From: Xanthobacteraceae bacterium
Lineage (GTDB): Bacteria; Pseudomonadota; Alphaproteobacteria; Rhizobiales; Xanthobacteraceae
Assembly (NCBI GenBank): GCA_019746355.1
Contig: JAIESC010000207.1
Location: 1 to 18,447 of the forward strand
DNA: 18,447 bases
Direction of reading: 5' to 3'
Shown: one piece after another, positions 1 through 7,420 of the stretch
Numbering within the stretch: position 1 is the stretch's first letter
How the letters are laid out: each line of letters begins with the position of its first letter
Made by a program: the position numbers and the translations under genes
The notes under the pieces: model-generated
Databases searched by the model: none
What the model was told of the DNA's origin: nothing
The model's input: only the letters and a program-made list of their open reading frames with translations

Positions 1-21
1 CTGCCAGCGAAATGAGCATTC

Positions 22-636
22 ATGCGGCTTGAGGGCAGCGGGCTGGTCTGCATCCGGGGCGGACGCGAGGTGTTCGCAGGCCTCGGCTTTTCGGTCGGCA
101 GCGGCGAAGCGCTGCTGGTGACCGGCCGAAACGGCGCGGGCAAATCCACGCTGCTGCGGTTGATTGCGGGCCTGGTCCGCCTGGCCGGCGGGCAACTCAC
201 GTTGACCGGCGGCGACGGCGAACAGACCATCGCCGAGCAGGCGCACTATCTCGGCCATCTCGATGCGCTGAAGCCATCGCTGACCGTAGCCGAGAACCTC
301 GTGTTCTGGGCGACCTATCTCGGCGCGACCAAACCCGCGCATGCGGCGATCGACACGGCCCTGGCCGCGGTCGGCTTGGGCGCGCTGGCCGAGTTGCCCG
401 CGGCCTATCTCTCGGCCGGGCAACGGCGGCGGCTGTCGATCGCCCGGCTGCTCGCGGTGAAACGGCCGATCTGGCTGCTCGACGAGCCGACCTCGGCGCT
501 CGACCGCGAGGCGCAGGACACGCTCGCAGCGTTGATGCGCGAGCATCTCGCCCGCGGCGGCATCATTGCCGCGGCGACGCACGGGCCGATCGGCCTCGAC
601 CGCGCCCGCGAGCTGCAGCTCGGAGCGGCACCATGA
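22..636 (+). CDS. ccmA: Heme exporter ATP-binding protein CcmA
   Basis: ATPase subunit of the CcmABCD ABC transporter, which acts at the inner membrane to release holo-CcmE during cytochrome c maturation. The 204-residue product has a Walker A motif GRNGAGKST (35-43), an ABC signature LSAGQ (130-134) and a Walker B followed by the catalytic Glu, LLDEP (152-156). This is the normal length and order for the family. The ATG at 22 is the first usable start: an ATG at 12 is in another frame and stops after six codons. The stop codon overlaps the ccmB start in an ATGA, so the two are translationally coupled. It is the first gene of ccmABCDG in this window. Only 21 bases precede it, so its promoter is not visible. 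Confidence 0.96.
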   Translation: MRLEGSGLVCIRGGREVFAGLGFSVGSGEALLVTGRNGAGKSTLLRLIAGLVRLAGGQLTLTGGDGEQTIAEQAHYLGHLDALKPSLTVAENLVFWATYLGATKPAHAAIDTALAAVGLGALAELPAAYLSAGQRRRLSIARLLAVKRPIWLLDEPTSALDREAQDTLAALMREHLARGGIIAAATHGPIGLDRARELQLGAAP

Positions 637-1301
637 GCCCGCTTGCGGCGATGCTTCTGCGCGACATCCGGCTCGCGGTCCGCGTTGGCGGCGGGGCGGG
701 CATCGGCGTGCTGTTTTTCACCATCGTCGTGGTGCTGACGCCGTTCGCCATCGGCCCCGATCTGGCGCTGCTCGGCCGCATCGGCCCGGCGATCCTGTGG
801 CTCGGCGCGCTGCTCGCAAGCCTGCTGACGCTCGACCGGCTGTTTGCGGCCGACCACGAGGATGGCTCGCTCGACCTGATCCTGATGGGCGGCACGCCGC
901 TCGAGCTCGCGGTCGCGGCGAAGGCTATCGCGCACTGGCTCACCACCGGCCTGCCGCTGGTGATCGCCACGCCGCTGCTCGGCCTGCTCATGAACCTCGA
1001 CGGCAGCGCGAGCGCCGCGGTGGCGGCGACGCTGCTCGTTGGAACCCCGGCGTTGACCTTCATCGGCCTGATCGGCGCGGCACTTGCGGTGGCACTGCGT
1101 CGCGGCGGGCTGCTGTTGGCCGTGCTGGTGCTGCCGCTGACCGTGCCGACGCTGATCTTCGGCGTCTCGGCGTCGAATGCCGCCATCGCCGGGCCGCTGC
1201 CGTTCGGGACGCCGTTCACGATCCTGTGTGCGCTGACCCTGACAAGTCTCGTGATCGGCATATTTGCCGCTGCGGCGGCCTTGCGGCATGGGATGGAGTG
1301 A
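633..1301 (+). CDS. ccmB: Heme exporter membrane protein CcmB
   Basis: Integral membrane subunit of the CcmABCD complex, the partner of the CcmA ATPase. The 222-residue product is almost entirely hydrophobic and has about six predicted membrane spans, for example around residues 23-40, 50-67, 100-120, 130-152, 158-180 and 195-216. The short charged stretch [13 protein letters not shown] (about residues 69-81) in the first cytoplasmic loop is a family hallmark. The start overlaps the ccmA stop by four bases (ATGA). A 42-base gap separates it from ccmC. Nothing in the sequence is unusual for the family. Confidence 0.95.
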   Translation: MSPLAAMLLRDIRLAVRVGGGAGIGVLFFTIVVVLTPFAIGPDLALLGRIGPAILWLGALLASLLTLDRLFAADHEDGSLDLILMGGTPLELAVAAKAIAHWLTTGLPLVIATPLLGLLMNLDGSASAAVAATLLVGTPALTFIGLIGAALAVALRRGGLLLAVLVLPLTVPTLIFGVSASNAAIAGPLPFGTPFTILCALTLTSLVIGIFAAAAALRHGME

Positions 1302-1343
1302 CGCCACATTGCGCCCAATGTCGTCCCCTCAAAAGCACGCCCG

Positions 1344-2084
1344 ATGGCCCTGATCGATCTCGCCAACCCCACGCGCTTTCTCGCACTCACCGAGCGGCTG
1401 CTGCCGTATCTGATCGGGTTGACGACGATTGCGTTAGCGATCGGGCTTTATCTCACCCAAGGCGCGCCGGACGACTATCAGCAGGGCGCGACCGTGAAGA
1501 TCATGTTCATCCACGTCCCGTCTGCGTGGCTCGGCATGTTCGTATGGGGCGTGATGAGCATCGCCGCGCTTGGCACGCTGGTGTGGCGGCATCCGCTTGC
1601 CGACGTCGCGGCCAAGGCCGCAGCGCCGATCGGCGCGGCGTTTACCTTCATCTGCCTTGTCACCGGCTCGCTGTGGGGCCGGCCGATGTGGGGCACCTAC
1701 TGGGTCTGGGACGCCCGCCTCACCTCGGTGCTGGTGCTGTTCCTGATGTATCTCGGCGTGATCGCACTGTGGCGCACGGTCGAGGATCCCTCGCGTGCCG
1801 GACGCGCGGTCGCGATCCTGACGCTGGTCGGCGCGATCAACATTCCGATCATCAAGTGGTCGGTCGACTGGTGGAACACGCTGCACCAGCCGGCCTCGGT
1901 GGTGAAGCTCGGCGGACCGGCGATCCATCCGTCGATCCTGGTGCCGCTCCTGGTGATGGCCGGCGCCTTCTTCCTGCTGTTTCTCACGCTGCACCTCGCC
2001 GTCATGCGCAACGAAATTCTGCGGCGGCGCGTGCGCAGCCTGATGCTGCTGAAGGCGCAGATCGCGCCAGGGAGCGAAGCGTGA
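1344..2084 (+). CDS. ccmC: Heme-handling protein CcmC
   Basis: Inner-membrane protein that loads heme onto the chaperone CcmE during c-type cytochrome biogenesis. The 246-residue product carries the periplasmic tryptophan-rich motif WGTYWVWD (116-123), diagnostic of the heme-handling family. Its two conserved flanking histidines, candidate heme ligands, are H57 (in FIHVPSAW) and H181 (in WWNTLHQP). About six membrane spans are apparent. There is no strong ribosome-binding site before the ATG at 1344; the 42-base gap after ccmB holds only weak purine tracts. The stop overlaps the GTG start of ccmD (GTGA). It is the central gene of the ccm operon. Confidence 0.96.
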   Translation: MALIDLANPTRFLALTERLLPYLIGLTTIALAIGLYLTQGAPDDYQQGATVKIMFIHVPSAWLGMFVWGVMSIAALGTLVWRHPLADVAAKAAAPIGAAFTFICLVTGSLWGRPMWGTYWVWDARLTSVLVLFLMYLGVIALWRTVEDPSRAGRAVAILTLVGAINIPIIKWSVDWWNTLHQPASVVKLGGPAIHPSILVPLLVMAGAFFLLFLTLHLAVMRNEILRRRVRSLMLLKAQIAPGSEA

Positions 2085-2275
2085 GCATCGATCTCGGTCC
2101 CCACGCGGACTTTATCCTGGCGGCCTATGGCGTCGCCCTGCTGGTGCTGATCGTGCTGATCGGCTGGATTGCGCTCGACTATCGCGCGCAACGCCGCCGC
2201 GTCGCGGAGCTCGAATCGCAGGGCATCACCCGCCGCTCCGTACAAGCCAAGTCACCGGCCAAGAGGCTCGCATGA
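2081..2275 (+). CDS. ccmD: Heme exporter small subunit CcmD
   Basis: Small inner-membrane subunit that stabilises the CcmABC-CcmE complex and assists release of holo-CcmE. The 64-residue product begins with a GTG codon that overlaps the ccmC stop in a GTGA. It reads SIDLGPHADFILAAYG at the N-terminus, the usual CcmD signature in which a small soluble head leads into one membrane helix (about residues 11-33). A basic cytoplasmic tail containing ALDYRAQRRR follows. Its stop overlaps the ccmG ATG (ATGA). Size, position and the Y-G pair at the helix entry support the call. Because of the GTG start and small size, automated annotation may miss it. Confidence 0.92.
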   Translation: MSIDLGPHADFILAAYGVALLVLIVLIGWIALDYRAQRRRVAELESQGITRRSVQAKSPAKRLA

Positions 2276-2871
2276 GCATAACACCCGGCTATCCCGCACC
2301 GGCGCGCAGACGGCGGCTGATCGTGCTGCTGCCGCTTGCGGTGTTCGTGGCTCTCGCGGCGCTGTTTCTGTTCCGGCTCGGCTCGGGCGATCCCTCGAAG
2401 CTGCCGTCGGCGTTGATCGGCCGTCCGGTGCCGGATACGCCGCTGCCCGCGGTGGAAGGGCTCGTGCGCGACGGCGCGCCGGTGCCGGGCATCACGCCGG
2501 CCGACTTCAAGGGCGCGGTGTCGCTGGTCAATGTCTGGGCATCCTGGTGCGTGCCGTGCCACGACGAGGCGCCGCTTCTGATGAAGCTTGCCGAGGACAA
2601 GCGCATCCGCATGCTCGGCATCAACTACAAGGACCAGCCGGAGAACGCGCGGCGCTTCATCGGCCGCTACGGCAACCCGTTCGCGGCGGTCGGCGCGGAC
2701 ACGAACGGCCGCGCCTCGATCGACTGGGGCGTCTACGGCGTGCCGGAAACCTTCCTGATCGACCGCGACGGCCGCATCGCCTTCAAGCTGGTCGGCCCGA
2801 TCACGCCGCAGAACCTCGAGCAGACGCTCAAGCCGCAGATCGAGAAGGCGCTGGGCGCGCCGCGATCCTGA
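2272..2871 (+). CDS. ccmG: Thiol:disulfide interchange protein CcmG (DsbE/CycY)
   Basis: Membrane-anchored periplasmic thioredoxin-like reductant that keeps apocytochrome c cysteines reduced for heme attachment. The 199-residue product has a basic N-terminus and one signal-anchor helix (about 15-36), then a thioredoxin fold. The redox motif is WCVPC (92-96). The preceding NVWASW and the cis-proline segment GVYGVPETFLID (P158) are typical of CcmG rather than of general thioredoxin. The start overlaps the ccmD stop (ATGA). It is the last gene of the operon here. ccmE, ccmF and ccmH are not in the window and must lie elsewhere. It ends 30 bases from the convergent unknown gene, with no clear terminator between. 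Confidence 0.96.
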   Translation: MSITPGYPAPARRRRLIVLLPLAVFVALAALFLFRLGSGDPSKLPSALIGRPVPDTPLPAVEGLVRDGAPVPGITPADFKGAVSLVNVWASWCVPCHDEAPLLMKLAEDKRIRMLGINYKDQPENARRFIGRYGNPFAAVGADTNGRASIDWGVYGVPETFLIDRDGRIAFKLVGPITPQNLEQTLKPQIEKALGAPRS

Positions 2872-2901
2872 GAGTGCGAACGCGGCGCGCGCCCTCACGC
2901 C

Positions 2902-3315
2902 TCACTTTTTCGCTGAGCGCCCCGGCACGAGCGAGATGCTGTCGTAGATCGCCAGCGCCTCGGTGACGTTTCCGGCGGCGCAGGCGGCCCGCGCCTTGAC
3001 CAGCGAGAAGGATACGGCGGCGATGACGTCGCCGGGAACGTCCTGCGCCTCGCCGTGCTCGCCAGGCGCGGTCAGAACCTTCAGATCGCGCGCAGCACAC
3101 TCCGCAAGATCCGGCCGTTCGGCCGCGACCGCGCTGAACAGGCCGCCCGAATGCTCCGCCGGCATGGCATTGCCTGACGCCGGCGCGCTGAGCTTGAACG
3201 CCGCGCCGAGAATCAGCATCGCCGAGCAGCAGAGAGCGAGCACGCCAAAATAGACGCGCCGCGCCACCATCCGTTCTTCAGCCGCTACGTGCTTGAAACG
3301 AAATCGCCGCATCAT
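2902..3315 (-). CDS. Hypothetical single-span membrane/exported protein
   Basis: I do not recognise this family. The 137-residue product has a basic N-terminus (MMRRFRFK), one hydrophobic span (about residues 21-42) and a periplasmic part of about 90 residues. That part carries three cysteines after the membrane span (about C72, and C109 in the segment ARAACAAG, besides those in the span) and ends with a predicted helical AEALAIYDSI-like segment and a basic tail. The reading frame has high-GC codon bias like its neighbours. Two adjacent ATGs begin it. The Shine-Dalgarno GGAGGT lies only two bases from the first but five from the second, so translation probably starts at 3312. It follows ispZ on the same strand after 124 bases and converges with ccmG. 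Confidence 0.75.
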   Translation of the reverse strand: MMRRFRFKHVAAEERMVARRVYFGVLALCCSAMLILGAAFKLSAPASGNAMPAEHSGGLFSAVAAERPDLAECAARDLKVLTAPGEHGEAQDVPGDVIAAVSFSLVKARAACAAGNVTEALAIYDSISLVPGRSAKK

Positions 3316-3316
3316 G

Positions 3317-3322
3317 ACCTCC
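3317..3322 (-). promoter_or_regulatory. Shine-Dalgarno deciding the start of the small unknown gene
   Basis: Reading the minus strand, GGAGGT precedes two consecutive ATG codons. The spacing from GGAGG is two bases to the first and five to the second, which favours the inner ATG at 3310-3312. Confidence 0.6.
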
Positions 3323-3362
3323 GTGAAAAGCCGGGACCATGGCGGCGTGCGGGCTTGATCGC

Positions 3363-3380
3363 GTCCGTCATTCGACGGAC
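3363..3380. other. Small perfect hairpin between ispZ and the downstream unknown gene
   Basis: Seven-base arms GTCCGTC and GACGGAC flank a four-base loop in the 124-base gap downstream of ispZ. No T-run follows on either strand, so a classical intrinsic terminator is not supported. It could stabilise or end the ispZ transcript. Confidence 0.4.
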
Positions 3381-3439
3381 ACGGGCACTCACAAAACCGT
3401 GTTCAGAGGGATCGAAATACCGCGATGTCAGGGGCCGCC

Positions 3440-4102
3440 TTACGGCTTCGCCTGATCCTTCGCCGGCCCCGTCGTGGATTGCTTGGGGCTCGCGTCGTGC
3501 TTCGTCAGCAGCGGATACTGGAACGCGGCGAAGATGAAGGTCAGCGGCATCACGCCGAACACCTTGAACGCAACCCAGGTGTCGGTCGACTGCGTCCGCC
3601 AGACGATCTCGTTGAGGACTGCGAGCGCGAGGAAGAACAGCGCCCAGCGGATGGTGAGCTTGTGCCAGCCTTCGTCGGTCAGATGGAACACCTGATCGAA
3701 AACCATCGCCAGCAGCGGCTTCTTGAACACCAGCCCGCCGAACAGGACGACGGTGAACAGAAGGTAGATGATGGTCGGCTTGAGCTTGATGAAAGTTTCG
3801 TTCTGGAAGAACAGCGTCGCGCCGCCGAACACCACGACCACCACCGCCGAGACGATTGCCATCACCGGCAGCCGCCGCGTCAGCGCGTAGGAAATGACCA
3901 GCGCGACCAGGATCGCGACCATGAACACCGCGGTGGCGACGAAGATGCCCGCCTGCGCGCCGTGCGCCACCGCCTCGGGGATGAGCGGTGCAAACAGCGG
4001 CTCGAACACCGCCGGACGCGAGTTGGCGAAGAAGAACAACAGCAGCGGCCCGAGATCGAGCGCGAGCTTCAGGAGCGGATTGAGCTGGGCTTTCTCTTCC
4101 AT
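3440..4102 (-). CDS. ispZ: Inner membrane-spanning protein YciB / septation protein A (IspZ)
   Basis: Member of the YciB/IspZ family of polytopic inner-membrane proteins linked to cell-envelope integrity and septation; the precise molecular role is not settled. The 220-residue product has about five to six spans. It shows family signatures: PLLKLALDLGPLLLFFFAN near the N-terminus, KPTIIYLLF in the middle, W-HKLTIRWALFF, NEIVW, and a closing FKVFGVMPLTFIF segment. The C-terminus adds a short hydrophilic tail of about 20 residues. It starts nine bases after the stop of the MATE gene, so the two are probably co-transcribed. No convincing Shine-Dalgarno is visible in that short gap, which suggests coupling to MATE translation. 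Confidence 0.94.
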   Translation of the reverse strand: MEEKAQLNPLLKLALDLGPLLLFFFANSRPAVFEPLFAPLIPEAVAHGAQAGIFVATAVFMVAILVALVISYALTRRLPVMAIVSAVVVVVFGGATLFFQNETFIKLKPTIIYLLFTVVLFGGLVFKKPLLAMVFDQVFHLTDEGWHKLTIRWALFFLALAVLNEIVWRTQSTDTWVAFKVFGVMPLTFIFAAFQYPLLTKHDASPKQSTTGPAKDQAKP

Positions 4103-4111
4103 GGAGGTTGT

Positions 4112-5482
4112 CTAGCGCGACGACGGCGGCTTGTCATGAGCGTCGCGGAACCAGGCTCCGCTTTTCACGGCGACTGCGATCATCAGTCCCAGCACGGCGA
4201 GCCCCAGCGCCAGTGCTGCAAAGACGAACGTAAGACTGCCCGTGGTTCGCACCAGCAGCCAGCCGCCGCCGGCTGCGATGATAAGCCTGGAGAAGCCAGC
4301 GATCAGCGGCCATTTCAGCGCGCCTGCGCCCTGCGAGGCGAAATAGAGCGCCATCCCGAGCCCAAAGAAGCCGTAGAACGGCCCGACGATGCGCAGATAT
4401 GTGGAGCCGGCCTCGATCATCGCCGGATCATTGTCGAACAGCGTCAGCCACGCCGCCGGGAACAGCGCCGCGGTGACACCGATCGCCTCGGTCAGCGCAA
4501 AGCAGAGCCCGCCGCCGATCCAGGCGGCGCGCAGCGCACGATCACGCTTTCCCGCGCCGATATTGGTGCCGACCAGCGCCACCAGCGGACCGCCGAAGCC
4601 GAAGGCGAGCGGTACCAAGAGATATTCCAGCCGGGTGCCGACGCCGTAGCCGGCAATCGCCGCGGGGCCGAACGCACCGACCACGCCGGTGGTCAGCGCG
4701 ATGGTGACATTGGTCATGATCGAGGTGAGCGAGGCGAGAAGGCCCACGCGCAGAATGTCGCGGAACAGCGGCCAGCGCAGCCGCGTCTCGAAAATTTTCG
4801 GCCGCACCACGCTGCGCCCGGACCACAAATACGCAGCGAACGCCAGCGCGCCGAGACCATAGTAGATCAGCAGCGCCGATGCGCCGCCCGCAGCTCCCAG
4901 CGCCGGCAGCGGCCCGAAGCCGAAGATCAGCGCCGCGGACAGCGGGATGAGCAGCGCAGCCCCCGCGATCGTCACCAGCGCCGGAACGAAGGTGTTGCCG
5001 GTGCCGCGGATGACGTTGGCGAGCGTGTTGAACAGCCAGATCAGGATGACGCCTGCGAACACGATGTTGGAATAGGTCAGCGCGACCGCAAGGGAGCCGC
5101 CGCGCCCGCCGAGCGCCGCATAGAGCCACGGCCCCGCAGCAATCATGCTGACCGTGAAGAATGCGGCGAAGCCCGCGGCGATGACCAAGGCGTGCAGGAT
5201 CGTCGCGTCGGCGTCCTCGCGGCGGCCCGCGCCGAGCGCTCGCGCAATCGCCGACGACACGCCGCCGCCCATCGCGCCGGCCGACATCATCTGCATCAGC
5301 ATGACGCCGGGAAACACCAGCGCGACGCCGGCGAGCGCATCGGTGCCGAGCTTGCCGATGAAATAGGTCTCGATCAGCCCGGTCGAGGCCTGCACAGTCG
5401 TGGTGATGACGTTGGGGATCGCGAGCCGCAGCAAGGTCGGCGTGATCGGCGCCTCGATCAGAGCCTTGGTGCGCGGGTCCAT
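4112..5482 (-). CDS. MATE family efflux transporter
   Basis: Multidrug and toxin extrusion-type antiporter, expected to export cationic compounds using a sodium or proton gradient at the inner membrane; the substrate is unknown. The 456-residue product has about 12 membrane spans in two homologous halves. The half-repeat signature is visible twice: ARALGAGRRED (80-90) and TNIGAGKRDRA (306-316). Other family features are IPNVITTTVQ in the first helix, GLIETYFIGKLG, and GTGNTFVPA at the end of the first half. Length is typical. It lies between ftsY and ispZ on the same strand, preceded by a 112-base imperfect palindrome. No Shine-Dalgarno is evident, and the start codon lies at the edge of a small inverted repeat. 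Confidence 0.93.
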   Translation of the reverse strand: MDPRTKALIEAPITPTLLRLAIPNVITTTVQASTGLIETYFIGKLGTDALAGVALVFPGVMLMQMMSAGAMGGGVSSAIARALGAGRREDADATILHALVIAAGFAAFFTVSMIAAGPWLYAALGGRGGSLAVALTYSNIVFAGVILIWLFNTLANVIRGTGNTFVPALVTIAGAALLIPLSAALIFGFGPLPALGAAGGASALLIYYGLGALAFAAYLWSGRSVVRPKIFETRLRWPLFRDILRVGLLASLTSIMTNVTIALTTGVVGAFGPAAIAGYGVGTRLEYLLVPLAFGFGGPLVALVGTNIGAGKRDRALRAAWIGGGLCFALTEAIGVTAALFPAAWLTLFDNDPAMIEAGSTYLRIVGPFYGFFGLGMALYFASQGAGALKWPLIAGFSRLIIAAGGGWLLVRTTGSLTFVFAALALGLAVLGLMIAVAVKSGAWFRDAHDKPPSSR

Positions 5483-5510
5483 GTGTTATGCGGACCCAAG
5501 CCTGACAGAT

Positions 5511-5622
5511 TTGTTGCCTGGCCCCTGGGTCCCCGCTTCCGCGGGGACGAATGGTTGAGAGAGACGCGTGCTCCATCCCCGGTGGTCCTCGCGGAAGCGG
5601 AGACCCAGCACTTGGCAACATA
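5511..5622. repeat. Large imperfect palindromic repeat between ftsY and the MATE gene
   Basis: The inner arms are 5525-5550 (CTGGGTCCCCGCTTCCGCGG and six more bases) and 5586-5608, which reads as the same sequence on the other strand with two mismatches. The symmetry extends outward with TTGTTGCC on the left and GGCAAC on the right. The left inner arm also folds on itself (CCCCGC/GCGGGG). I recall near-identical intergenic palindromes built on GGGTCCCCGCTTCCGCGGGG in Bradyrhizobium-type genomes; that recollection was not checked. It sits between two same-strand genes, so it is probably transcribed and may act in mRNA stability or partial termination. Confidence 0.8.
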
Positions 5623-5644
5623 AGCCGCCAGGTTCGCTCATGCG

Positions 5645-6601
5645 CTAATCGAGGCCCGCCAGCGCCTTGCCGAAATCCTTGGGCGAGAACGGCGACAGAT
5701 CGTCGACACTTTCGCCGACACCGATGAAATGGATCGGCAGGCCGAACTTCTGCGCGATGGCGACGAGGATGCCGCCGCGCGCGGTGCCGTCGAGCTTGGT
5801 CATCACGAGACCGGTGACGCCCGCGGTCTTGCCGAACGCCTCGACTTGCGACAGCGCGTTCTGGCCGACGGTGGCGTCGAGCACCAGCAGCACCGCATGC
5901 GGCGCGGCCGCATCGACCTTCTTCATGACGCGGACCATCTTTTCCAATTCGCCCATCAGCTCGGCGCGGTTCTGCAGCCGGCCCGCGGTGTCGACGATCA
6001 CCACGTCGGCGTTGTCCGCCTTGCCTGCGCCGATGGCGTCGAAGGCAATGCCGGCCGAATCCGCGCCCGGCTCGCGGGCGATGACTTTTGCGCCGGTGCG
6101 CTGGCCCCAGATCTTGAGCTGATCGATCGCGGCGGCGCGGAACGTGTCGCCTGCCGCCAGCACCACCTTGCGGCCGTCCGCAGAAAGCTTGGAGACGAGC
6201 TTGCCGATGGTCGTGGTCTTGCCCGAGCCGTTGACGCCGACCACGAGAATGACGAATGGCTTGGCGCCGCTGACGACAAGCGGCTTCGCCACCGGCTCCA
6301 GCACCTTGGCCACTTCGTCAGCGATGATCGCCTTCACGTCATTGGCGGTCGGATTTTCCTTGAAGCGGCCCTTGGCGATCGCGTCGGAGACGCGCATCGA
6401 GGCTTCGACCCCCAGATCGGTGCGGATCAGCGCCTCCTCGATCTCGTCCAGCATGGCCGGATCGAGCGGACGCTTGTTGAGGAGACTGTCGAGCGTGTTG
6501 CCGATCGACGACGAGGTGCGTTTGAGCCCGCCGGCAAGCCGGCCCCACCAGCCCTTCTTTTCGCCGGTTTCCGTCGTGGTTTGGTTCGTGCTGTCGCTCA
6601 T
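5645..6601 (-). CDS. ftsY: Signal recognition particle receptor FtsY
   Basis: GTPase that docks SRP-bound ribosomes at the membrane by forming a heterodimer with Ffh, so that inner-membrane proteins insert during translation. The 318-residue product has a short acidic/basic A region with GWWGRLAGGL (about 17-26), likely the amphipathic membrane-binding helix. The N domain follows (about 35-105), then the G domain. G motifs are GVNGSGKTT (122-130), GDTFRAAA (151-158), DTAGR (204-208) and TKLDGTARGG (268-277). The A region is short, as in most alphaproteobacteria. The ATG at 6599-6601 gives the expected MSDST...KKGWW start. Its start lies 27 bases from the divergent pseudouridine synthase gene. 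Confidence 0.97.
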   Translation of the reverse strand: MSDSTNQTTTETGEKKGWWGRLAGGLKRTSSSIGNTLDSLLNKRPLDPAMLDEIEEALIRTDLGVEASMRVSDAIAKGRFKENPTANDVKAIIADEVAKVLEPVAKPLVVSGAKPFVILVVGVNGSGKTTTIGKLVSKLSADGRKVVLAAGDTFRAAAIDQLKIWGQRTGAKVIAREPGADSAGIAFDAIGAGKADNADVVIVDTAGRLQNRAELMGELEKMVRVMKKVDAAAPHAVLLVLDATVGQNALSQVEAFGKTAGVTGLVMTKLDGTARGGILVAIAQKFGLPIHFIGVGESVDDLSPFSPKDFGKALAGLD

Positions 6602-6628
6602 GCCTGCCGCCGTGATACCCGTTCCGCC

Positions 6629-7420
6629 ATGACACTGAAAGATGCGCCACTGAAAGACTTGACGCCCGATCAGATGGGAAGCCGCCTGCTCTACCGCGAC
6701 GGGCTGATGCTGATCATCGACAAGCCGGCCGGATTGGCCGTGCATAAGGGCCCGAAAGGCGGGGCGAGCCTGGAGGATTATTTCGATGCATTGCGGTTCG
6801 GCCTGCCGCGCATGCCGGCGCTGGCCCACCGGCTCGACAAGGAAACCTCCGGCTGCCTGGTGCTCGGCCGCCATAGGAAGGCGCTGGCCGATCTCAATCA
6901 CCTGTTCCGCCATGGCAAGGTCGGCAAGACCTACTGGGCGGTGGTCGAAGGGGGGCCTGCGGAACCCGAAGGCCGGATCGACATGCCGCTCGGGCGGCTC
7001 GACGACAAGATCGGCTGGTGGATGAAGCACGATCCGGACGGCCTGCCGTCGCAGAGCACATGGAAGGTGATGGGCCGGACGCAAGGGCAGACCTGGCTCG
7101 CGCTCGAGCCGCTGACCGGCCGGACGCATCAGTTGCGCGTGCATTGCGCGACGTCCGGCTTTCCGGTGCTGGGCGACAACATCTACGGCACCGCGCCGCG
7201 AACCGGCGGCGCACGATTGCACCTGCACGCGCGCGAGATCGTCGTGCCGCTCTACAAGAACAAGCCGCCGATCAGGGTGACTGCGCCGGTGCCGGAGCAC
7301 ATGCGCGAGCGGCTCAAGGCGTGCGGCTGGAACGAGGAGGACGACAAGCGGCTTCCGCCGCCGCTCGGCCTTTCACCGCGGCCGCGCGCCGGCGAAGCGC
7401 AACCGCAGAAGCATCAGTAG
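6629..7420 (+). CDS. RluA-family RNA pseudouridine synthase
   Basis: Isomerises specific uridines in rRNA or tRNA to pseudouridine; the exact target cannot be read from sequence. The 263-residue product has the catalytic motif HRLDKETSG (67-75) with nucleophilic Asp70. It also shows the family segments YRDGLMLIIDKPAGLAVH (22-39) and LTGRTHQLRVHCATSGFPVLGD in the second half. No N-terminal S4 domain is present, so it resembles RluA or TruC-like enzymes more than RluC/RluD. The C-terminus carries a Pro/Arg-rich tail of about 25 residues. It is the only plus-strand gene in a minus-strand block. It diverges from ftsY and overlaps the end of the convergent flavoprotein gene by seven bases. No clear Shine-Dalgarno precedes the ATG. 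Confidence 0.93.
   Translation: MTLKDAPLKDLTPDQMGSRLLYRDGLMLIIDKPAGLAVHKGPKGGASLEDYFDALRFGLPRMPALAHRLDKETSGCLVLGRHRKALADLNHLFRHGKVGKTYWAVVEGGPAEPEGRIDMPLGRLDDKIGWWMKHDPDGLPSQSTWKVMGRTQGQTWLALEPLTGRTHQLRVHCATSGFPVLGDNIYGTAPRTGGARLHLHAREIVVPLYKNKPPIRVTAPVPEHMRERLKACGWNEEDDKRLPPPLGLSPRPRAGEAQPQKHQ

Noticed and set aside
566..2080. Long plus-strand frame running into ccmD from inside ccmA
   Set aside because: Only its last 64 codons (ccmD, from the GTG at 2081) are real; the rest is out-of-frame reading of ccmB and ccmC.
3425..5623. A 732-codon plus-strand open frame covering ispZ and the MATE gene
   Set aside because: It is antisense to two well-supported membrane protein genes and its translation is a low-complexity Arg/Asp/Glu/Gln-rich string. 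This is the usual shadow of high-GC coding sequence.
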